Positions 1-4,820 of a stretch of DNA of 8,575 nucleotides are shown piece by piece (position 1 is the stretch's first letter; every line of letters begins with the position of its first letter). This DNA is from Alphaproteobacteria bacterium (GTDB taxonomy: Bacteria > Pseudomonadota > Alphaproteobacteria > Rhizobiales > Xanthobacteraceae). The notes below the pieces were generated by a model. It did not search any database and was not told the origin of the DNA. It was given only the letters and a program-made list of their open reading frames with translations. The stretch is taken from assembly GCA_005884465.1 (NCBI GenBank), contig VAZH01000350.1, positions 1 through 8,575 of the forward strand, given 5' to 3'. Position numbers and translations under genes: made by a program.

Positions 1-765
1 CGGCACCACGACGGTGAGCCTGCGCGCCAGCGCCACCATGTCGCATAGCGCGCCGATCTCGTATCGCGCCTTCGGACCCGACAGATCCCAATTGGCGTAA
101 TGCGCGTGCGACCCTATCTCCGCGGGCCATCGATCCTCGGGTTGGGTGCGGTCAATGGTCTTCGAACCGAAAGCCGCGGGCACGGCTGCGAGCTCGGCGG
201 GGTGCTGATCGGCGGCGAGCCGCGCATTGAAGGCTTCACGGATGAAGCGGATCAGCGTGCCGACGCGCAATGGCAGAAACGAAATCATTTGTTCGACGAC
301 ACCGAGCCGGGCCACCACGTCCTGCGGATAGACCGCGGCCGATCGCACGCCCTCATTGAACAGGAACGGCACGACGCTGACGACGACACGGGCTTTCTGG
401 AATCGCTCGGACTGCCGGCGCATCGCAGCCAACAGCGCCAGCGGCTCGCCGGCATCATAGGCGATGTTGACCACAGCGCCTTGCGGTCTGCCGATCAGTT
501 GCGCGGCCAAACTCGCATCGACCTGATAGAGCGTGCGGCTTTCGCCGGCGAAGATCAGCTCGGGGCGAGACTGCAACAGCGGCAGCTTTCCCGCCAGCAG
601 AACCGGCACGTCGTCATGGACGCGATTGGCGAGCGCCAATAATCCCGCCAATGCCACAAGCCACACCGCCGATGTCAGCGCCAGCGCACCGACGATCCAT
701 CGCGCGGAGGCCGCCTGCACGCGTAGCAGCGATCCTGGATGAGAAATGGAAAGGCCGCGTATCAT
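1..765 (-). CDS. Membrane-anchored SGNH/GDSL-hydrolase-like protein, C-terminus beyond window
   Basis: An open frame on the minus strand runs from ATG at 765 to the window edge with no stop, giving 255 residues of a longer protein. Residues 1-22 are short and basic, and residues 23-47 form one strong hydrophobic helix (WIVGALAL...GLLALA), so the rest probably lies outside the cytoplasmic membrane. After the helix comes a beta-strand-like segment ending in IFAGESRTLYQVD (residues 71-83). This GxSR arrangement resembles the block I serine loop of SGNH/GDSL-type proteins, including those that partner acyltransferases. A second strand-loop, VVNIAYDAGEP (98-108), follows as a second conserved-looking block. 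The catalytic Asp/His block expected near the C-terminus is not in the window, so activity cannot be judged. ATG 765 has only a weak ribosome-binding site, but it directly precedes the basic-plus-helix start typical of such anchors. The frame is open upstream to a stop at 862-864, so a TTG or other upstream start is possible. The family assignment is tentative; that it is a real gene is much more certain. Confidence 0.7.
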   Translation of the reverse strand, partial: MIRGLSISHPGSLLRVQAASARWIVGALALTSAVWLVALAGLLALANRVHDDVPVLLAGKLPLLQSRPELIFAGESRTLYQVDASLAAQLIGRPQGAVVNIAYDAGEPLALLAAMRRQSERFQKARVVVSVVPFLFNEGVRSAAVYPQDVVARLGVVEQMISFLPLRVGTLIRFIREAFNARLAADQHPAELAAVPAAFGSKTIDRTQPEDRWPAEIGSHAHYANWDLSGPKARYEIGALCDMVALARRLTVVVP

Positions 766-812
766 GCCGCCGTTCAAGCATGAACCGCCACGGCTGACAA
801 TATCGGCGGATC

Positions 813-872
813 CAAAGCGTTTTCGAGCGAAGTGGATAGCGGTTCGCGTCAAGAAAACGCGTCAAAACAAAA
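813..872. repeat. Bradyrhizobium-type interspersed repeat with inverted ends
   Basis: This stretch lies between the emrB stop and the start of the leftmost gene. It contains a perfect 8-bp inverted repeat, GCGTTTTC at 817-824 and GAAAACGC at 853-860, around the segment GAGCGAAGTGGATAGCGG. From memory, near-identical copies (GCGTTTTCGAGCGAAGTGG followed by ATACCGGTTCGCG) recur between genes in Bradyrhizobium and relatives. That recurrence is recalled knowledge, not something seen here, because only one copy is in the window. On the minus strand the hairpin follows emrB and is followed by TTTGG, so weak termination is possible. It would also be transcribed upstream of the leftmost gene if that gene is read through from emrB. 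Confidence 0.6.
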
Positions 873-874
873 GA

Positions 875-2461
875 CTAATGCGGCGGTTCTGTGGACGCCG
901 AGGCCGGCTTTTTCAACACCATGACCAGCACGCTGAGGCCGAAATAGAATACCGTCAGCATGAAGAAGGCGTCGCCATAGCCCATCACCACGGCCTGTCG
1001 GTGAACGATCTGGGACAATTGCTTCATCGCCATCAGCGCCGCATCACCCATGCCCTCCAGGCGCTGGGTGAACATGTTGAGCGTTTCGGTCGCCGTGGCG
1101 TTGCCCCAGGTCACCCTTTCCTGCAAGCGCGTGATGTGCAGGTCGGTACGTTCATTCAGCACCTGGTTGATGATGGCCAGCCCGAGCGCGCCGCCGAGAT
1201 TGCGCGTCAGGTTGAACAGCCCGGAGGCGTTCTTGACCCGGTCCGGCGGCAAGGTCCCGAGCGCGATGGTGTTGGTCGGCACCATCGCGAACATCATGCC
1301 GATACCGCGCAGGATTTGCGGCACCAGCAGCTCATAGAAATCGTAGTCGCGGGTAACCCACGTCATCTGCCAGGAGCCGAGCGCGAAGATGACGAGGCCG
1401 GTTGCGATGATGTAACGCATGTCGACTCTCACCATCAGACGCCCCACAATCGGCGCGGTGAGGAACATGGTGATGCCGGAAACAAACATCGTCTCGCCGA
1501 TCATCAGCGCGCTATAGCCGCGCACTTCAGCGAGATAGCGGGGATACATATAGGTCAGGCCATAAAGGCCGATGCCGATGCAGAACGAGATCAGGCAGCC
1601 GATACCGAAATTGCGGTCGGTAAAGGCCCTGATATCGACGATCGGTTCTTCCACTGTCAGCACGCGGTAGAAGAAGGCGATCGCGGAGATCGCGCAAACC
1701 GCGGCGCAGACTGCCACGGAAGTATCCTGCAGCCACTCGTATTGCGGCCCTTCCTCGAGCACATATTCGAGCGACCCCAAAAACCCCGCCATCGCGACCA
1801 GACCAAACCAGTCGAAGCGGTCGAGCAGTCCGAAATTCGGCTGATCGAAATCGACCAGCGCGAGTACGCCGACGGTGATGCCGATGCCGGGGACGATGTT
1901 GATGAAGAACAGCCAGTGCCACGACATCCAGTCGGTGATGAATCCGCCGACCGTCGGCCCGATCGTCGGCGCCAGCGTGGCGACCAGACCGATGATCGGG
2001 GCGACGATATGGAATTTCGAACGCGGGAACACCGTATAGGCCGACGCGAACACCGTCGGGATCATGCCGGCGCCCAAGAATCCCTGGATCGCGCGCCAGA
2101 GGATCATCTGCTCGATCGTCGAGGCAAATCCGCACAGGAAGCTCGCGATGGTGAAGCCGGAAGCGGAAATCGCAAACAGCAACCTTGTGCCGAGCGCGCG
2201 CGACAGGAATCCGGACAGGGGAATCGCGATCACCTCCGCGATCAGATACGAGGTCTGGACCCACGACACCTCGCTCGAACTTGCCGACAGGCCGGCCTGG
2301 ATATCGGAGAGCGATGCCGATACGACCTGGATGTCCAGGATCGACATGAACATGCCGAACACCATGATGAGGAACGCAAACAGCCGTCGCGGGGCGATGC
2401 GCTCGGAAGGCGCAGCGGCGGCGTTCATCATCACAGGCGGGGCGGCGGTGGCGTCAGCCAT
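875..2461 (-). CDS. emrB: EmrB/QacA-type (DHA2) MFS multidrug efflux transporter
   Basis: This 528-residue inner-membrane protein should be the proton-driven pump of a tripartite EmrAB-TolC-like efflux system. Its length fits the 14-TM DHA2 family (about 500-530 residues). Visible motifs are: LDIQVV around D43 in TM1 (the DHA2 motif, usually LDxTVV); a loop 2-3 motif A variant, GFLSRALGTR (84-93), with Ser in place of the usual Asp; motif B, LWRAIQGFLGAG (121-132), with R123; and the antiporter motif C, GLVATLAPTIGPTVGGF (158-174). Many hydrophobic segments continue to FFMLTVFYFGLSVLVMVL near the C-terminus. The first 25 residues are Ala/Pro-rich and cytoplasmic. ATG 2461 was chosen because it precedes the first TM helix by a suitable tail, although its ribosome-binding site is weak. 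It lies 56 bp downstream of emrA and is probably co-transcribed with it. The substrate cannot be read from the sequence; in this family typical substrates are hydrophobic toxicants, phenolics or flavonoids. Confidence 0.93.
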   Translation of the reverse strand: MADATAAPPVMMNAAAAPSERIAPRRLFAFLIMVFGMFMSILDIQVVSASLSDIQAGLSASSSEVSWVQTSYLIAEVIAIPLSGFLSRALGTRLLFAISASGFTIASFLCGFASTIEQMILWRAIQGFLGAGMIPTVFASAYTVFPRSKFHIVAPIIGLVATLAPTIGPTVGGFITDWMSWHWLFFINIVPGIGITVGVLALVDFDQPNFGLLDRFDWFGLVAMAGFLGSLEYVLEEGPQYEWLQDTSVAVCAAVCAISAIAFFYRVLTVEEPIVDIRAFTDRNFGIGCLISFCIGIGLYGLTYMYPRYLAEVRGYSALMIGETMFVSGITMFLTAPIVGRLMVRVDMRYIIATGLVIFALGSWQMTWVTRDYDFYELLVPQILRGIGMMFAMVPTNTIALGTLPPDRVKNASGLFNLTRNLGGALGLAIINQVLNERTDLHITRLQERVTWGNATATETLNMFTQRLEGMGDAALMAMKQLSQIVHRQAVVMGYGDAFFMLTVFYFGLSVLVMVLKKPASASTEPPH

Positions 2462-2489
2462 GATCTGCTCGGGTCGGAACGTGTTCTTA

Positions 2490-2510
2490 AATCGGGCGCG
2501 CCGCCCGATT
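2490..2510 (-). other. Perfect hairpin between emrA and emrB
   Basis: The 56-bp gap between emrA and emrB holds a perfect 9-bp inverted repeat, AATCGGGCG at 2490-2498 and CGCCCGATT at 2502-2510, with a 3-nt loop. In the minus-strand transcript this is a very stable GC stem just after the emrA stop. It is followed by TTAAGAACACG rather than a U-run, so it is a poor intrinsic terminator. More likely roles are a 3' stability element or a processing barrier that sets the emrA:emrB ratio. Confidence 0.6.
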
Positions 2511-2517
2511 GCGCAAA

Positions 2518-3834
2518 CTACTTCGGGTGAGTCATGGCCGGCGCGTCGAGGTCGGCTTCGCTGTCGGCATCCGCGGCGCCGTTGTTGGTGTCCACCGTCG
2601 CATAGACCGACATGCCCGCGCGCAAGAGATTCTGCTTCGCGACATCCTTCGGCACGCGAATCCGGACCGGAAGCCGCTGCACGATCTTGGTGAAGTTGCC
2701 GGTGGCGTTGTCAGGCGGCAGCAGCGTGAAGACCGAGCCGGCCGCGGGCGAGATGCTGTCGACGACGCCTGAGAACTTGCGGTGGCCATAGGCGTCCACC
2801 GAGATCGTCACCGGCTGTCCTGGACGGATGCGCTTGAGTTGCGTCTCCTTGAAGTTGGCGTCGATAAAGACGTCATTGAGCGGCACCACATTGCCGAGCC
2901 GCTGCCCCATCACCACGAAATCGCCGGTGTTGACCAGACGGTTGGAAAAGACGCCATCGACCGGCGCGCGCACCGACGTGAAGTCGAGGTCGCGCTCGGC
3001 CTTGGCAAGCGATGTCTGCAGTTCCGCAAGCTGGGCGCGAGCTTCAGTCTGCTGCGCCCTGGTGACCTCGACATTATCGCGCGCCGCGTCATAGGCCGCC
3101 TGCGCCGACTTCACCATCGCCATGCCCTGGTCGCGCCCGGCCTCAGAGACCTCATACGTCGCGCGCGAGGCAAATCCCTTGGTGCTCAGCGCCTGCTGAC
3201 GCTCGAAATCCAACCCCGCCCGCTTCAAGGCGGCTTCCGCCGAAGCCAGTTGCGCCTTGGCCTGCTCGACCGCGCTTTCCAGCGCGGTGACCTGACGCCC
3301 GATACGGTCGATCGTCGCCTGCTGGGTCGCGATCTTGCTGCGGGCGGCATCCACCGCGATGCGATAATCGCCGTCGTCGATCCTGAAGATCACGTCGCCG
3401 GTCCGCACCACGGCGTTGTCGCCTGGAAGGATCGCCGCGATGTGACCTGACACCCGGGCGCCGAGCATGGTGTTGTTGGCGCGCACATAGGCATCATCGG
3501 TAGAGACGTAAAAGCGCCCGACCAGAACATAATATCCGCCGTAGCTTGCTGCCGCGAGCGCCACCAGCGCGACGATGCCCATCAAAACCAGTTTGCGCTT
3601 TCCGGATTTCGGCTCCCTGGATACGGCATCGGCATCGCCGGCCGGTGCGGCAGCCGGTTTGTCGATTGCCGGTTGATCCGGCGCCTCTGCGGGCCGGCGG
3701 CCGACAGTCTGTTCAGAAGGATCAGCGCCGGCTTGCTCAGCGGGAGATTCCGAAACGTCGCGCGCAATTCCGCTCTCAGCCCGATCCGGCTCGGGACGGA
3801 AGATGCGTGCGGCCTGGTCTCTCGCTGCGGCCAT
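2518..3834 (-). CDS. emrA: EmrA/HlyD-family membrane fusion protein of multidrug efflux
   Basis: This 438-residue periplasmic adaptor links the EmrB pump to an outer-membrane channel. Residues 1-78 are a Pro/Ala/Glu-rich cytoplasmic tail, longer than that of E. coli EmrA. A single TM helix lies at about 82-105 (LVLMGIVALVALAAASYGGYY). The first lipoyl half, FYVSTDDAYVRANNTMLGARVSG (109-130), carries the family-typical TDDAYV motif. A coiled-coil hairpin spans about 155-283, rich in Ala, Gln and Glu. The second lipoyl half is FTSVRAPVDGVFSNRLVNTGDFV (285-307). Beta-barrel and membrane-proximal segments follow, including the EmrA signature FTLLPPDNATGNFTKIVQR (369-387). The frame stays open upstream to 4044, but ATG 3834 is preferred: it has a strong ribosome-binding site (GGGGGAGGG about 6 nt upstream), it starts where homologous adaptors start, and the upstream extension would run through the operator. 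It is the first gene of the emrAB operon and lies divergent to tetR. No TolC homologue is in the window. Confidence 0.94.
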   Translation of the reverse strand: MAAARDQAARIFRPEPDRAESGIARDVSESPAEQAGADPSEQTVGRRPAEAPDQPAIDKPAAAPAGDADAVSREPKSGKRKLVLMGIVALVALAAASYGGYYVLVGRFYVSTDDAYVRANNTMLGARVSGHIAAILPGDNAVVRTGDVIFRIDDGDYRIAVDAARSKIATQQATIDRIGRQVTALESAVEQAKAQLASAEAALKRAGLDFERQQALSTKGFASRATYEVSEAGRDQGMAMVKSAQAAYDAARDNVEVTRAQQTEARAQLAELQTSLAKAERDLDFTSVRAPVDGVFSNRLVNTGDFVVMGQRLGNVVPLNDVFIDANFKETQLKRIRPGQPVTISVDAYGHRKFSGVVDSISPAAGSVFTLLPPDNATGNFTKIVQRLPVRIRVPKDVAKQNLLRAGMSVYATVDTNNGAADADSEADLDAPAMTHPK

Positions 3835-3839
3835 CACGG

Positions 3840-3849
3840 CCCTCCCCCT
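3840..3849 (-). promoter_or_regulatory. Strong ribosome-binding site fixing the emrA start
   Basis: Read on the minus strand, this is TAGGGGGAGGG followed by CCGTG and the ATG at 3834. It is an excellent anti-Shine-Dalgarno match at normal spacing. It excludes the longer 508-residue reading that would begin at 4044, inside the tetR coding region. Confidence 0.75.
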
Positions 3850-3903
3850 ACAATCTCGCGACGCATGCTTAGCCAAAAACCGCGCCAGCCGCTTCGCCAA
3901 TTC

Positions 3904-3933
3904 AAAATAGCATTGACCGAACGGTTCGGTCAA
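3904..3933 (-). promoter_or_regulatory. Putative sigma-70-type promoter for emrAB
   Basis: On the minus strand, TTGACC (3933-3928) could be the -35 box and TATTTT (3909-3904) the -10 box, with an 18-bp spacer. This leaves a leader of roughly 60 nt before the emrA start. The -35 box is the outer arm of the TetR palindrome and the spacer covers the rest, so bound repressor would block polymerase. By symmetry, the other arm gives a TTGACC (3913-3918) facing tetR, but its -10 (TACATC, 3936-3941) is poorer. The boxes were matched by eye only. Confidence 0.45.
3913..3933. promoter_or_regulatory. TetR-type operator palindrome in the emrAB/tetR control region
   Basis: The site reads TTGACCGAAC, a single central G, then GTTCGGTCAA: two perfect 10-bp half-sites around one base. 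TetR/AcrR repressors commonly bind such palindromes (GACCG...CGGTC type) between themselves and a divergent efflux operon, which is exactly the position here. It sits 79 bp from the emrA start and 81 bp from the tetR start, almost midway, so one dimer pair could control both directions. No second copy was noticed elsewhere in the window. Confidence 0.82.
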
Positions 3934-4014
3934 GGTACATCCTATATGACCATACCCTTGCGAGTCGCCTTGCCGACGTTTGCACGGCCGAATCTTTCCA
4001 GAGAAGCTAAACCA

Positions 4015-4637
4015 ATGGTTGCGCCCGGTCCGACTACGCTTCACCTCGTTAGCGACGAGGAGACGTCAAAACGCCGTCAAATTCTTGACGGCGCGCGCAA
4101 CGTGTTCATGGACCTCGGCTTTGACGGCGCCAGCATGGGCGAGATCGCCCGCTCCGCCGGCGTTTCCAAGGGAACGCTGTACGTCTATTTCGCCGACAAG
4201 AATCGGCTGTTCGAGGCCATTGTCGAGCAGGAGATGCTCGAACAGCAAAAAGTGGCTTTCAATTTCGATCCCGAACGCGACGTCGCGACCACGCTACGGG
4301 ATTTTGGGCAGACCTACATCCAATGGCTGTGCCGGCCGGGCGGCGGATCGGCGATCCGCACCGTGACGGCAATCGCCGAGCGGATGCCGGAGGTCGGCCG
4401 TCGCTTTTATGAGCAAGTGCTCGAGAGCAGAATCAACCGGCTCGCCGACTATCGAAGGAGCTTGCGATCGGCGACTGCAAGCTAGCGGCGGAGCAATTCA
4501 TGCTGACCTGTCAGGCGTCGTTGTTTCTGCCGTTTATCTTTCAGGCGGCGCCGGCGCCGTCGGCAGAACGGATCGCGCAGGTGGTCGAAAGCGCGACGCG
4601 GATGTTTCTGGCGGCGTATCGGACGAAACCGGCCTGA
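4015..4637 (+). pseudogene. TetR/AcrR-family repressor of emrAB, frameshifted
   Basis: From ATG 4015 the reading frame gives 156 residues to a stop at 4485. Residues 18-65 form a clear TetR DNA-binding domain: KRRQILDGARNVFMDLGFDGAS, then MGEIARSAGVSKGTLYVYFADK with the SKGTLYxYF recognition-helix signature, followed by the start of the ligand domain. TetR proteins are usually about 190-220 residues. After LADY (143-146) the frame turns into RRSLRSATAS and stops. In another frame, from 4455, the sequence continues as KELAIGDCKLAAEQFMLTC...ATRMFLAAYRTKPA to TGA at 4635-4637, exactly the C-terminal helices expected. Restoring one base near 4453-4458 gives about 207 residues. The likely lesion is a lost base in CGAAGG. 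No slippery heptamer is present, so programmed frameshifting is unlikely; a sequencing error remains possible. ATG 4015 has a modest ribosome-binding site (AGAGAAG, about 8 nt upstream). The truncated form would keep the helix-turn-helix but lose much of the dimer interface. The divergent emrAB operon and the operator identify its target. Confidence 0.85.
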
Positions 4638-4644
4638 TCGCCAT

Positions 4645-4680
4645 CGCCGGTATCCTCAACCGGCGTTTGTGATTTGATAT
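4645..4680 (+). terminator. Possible intrinsic terminator after tetR
   Basis: A 6-bp all-GC stem, CGCCGG (4645-4650) and CCGGCG (4660-4665), with a 9-nt loop is followed by a T-rich tract (TTTGTGATTTGATATTTTT). It starts 8 nt after the stop of the frame-restored tetR. The stem is short and the T-tract is interrupted, so termination may be partial. Its position between two co-oriented transcription units supports the call. Confidence 0.4.
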
Positions 4681-4820
4681 TTTTCCTGTCAGCCTGCCGT
4701 TGCCTTCTTCACGGATCTTGAAATCATGGTGCGAGCCTTGGTGACCGGCGCCGTGACCACCTCGCAGATGCAGCCAGCCACCGCCATAAAATCCGTCCGC
4801 CAAAAACGTGGAGATCGCGA

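Noticed and set aside
100..642. 180-codon open frame on the plus strand
   Set aside because: It is antisense to the membrane-anchored protein at 1-765, which has a coherent TM helix and strand-loop pattern. The plus-strand product is low-complexity, Arg/Gln/His-rich.
746..2530. 594-codon open frame on the plus strand
   Set aside because: It lies antisense to emrB, whose motifs and TM pattern are unmistakable. The plus-strand product is a His/Asp/Arg/Glu-rich sequence typical of a shadow frame in GC-rich DNA.
3673..4014. N-terminal extension of TetR starting at 3673
   Set aside because: It overlaps emrA antisense. The residues before MVAPGPTT do not resemble a TetR N-terminus, and ATG 4015 gives the normal length before the helix-turn-helix.
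3835..4044. N-terminal extension of EmrA starting at 4044
   Set aside because: It would read through the operator and into tetR, its composition is not adaptor-like, and a much better ribosome-binding site serves ATG 3834.
4450..4466. Programmed -1 frameshifting as the explanation for the split tetR
   Set aside because: No X-XXY-YYZ slippery heptamer and no obvious downstream stimulatory stem are visible at TATCGAAGGAGC. A lost base or a sequencing error is simpler.
4409..4672. Separate 87-codon gene downstream of tetR
   Set aside because: It overlaps the tetR C-terminal coding sequence in a third frame and has a Gly/Arg/Ala-rich shadow product. The frame ending at 4637 explains the region better.
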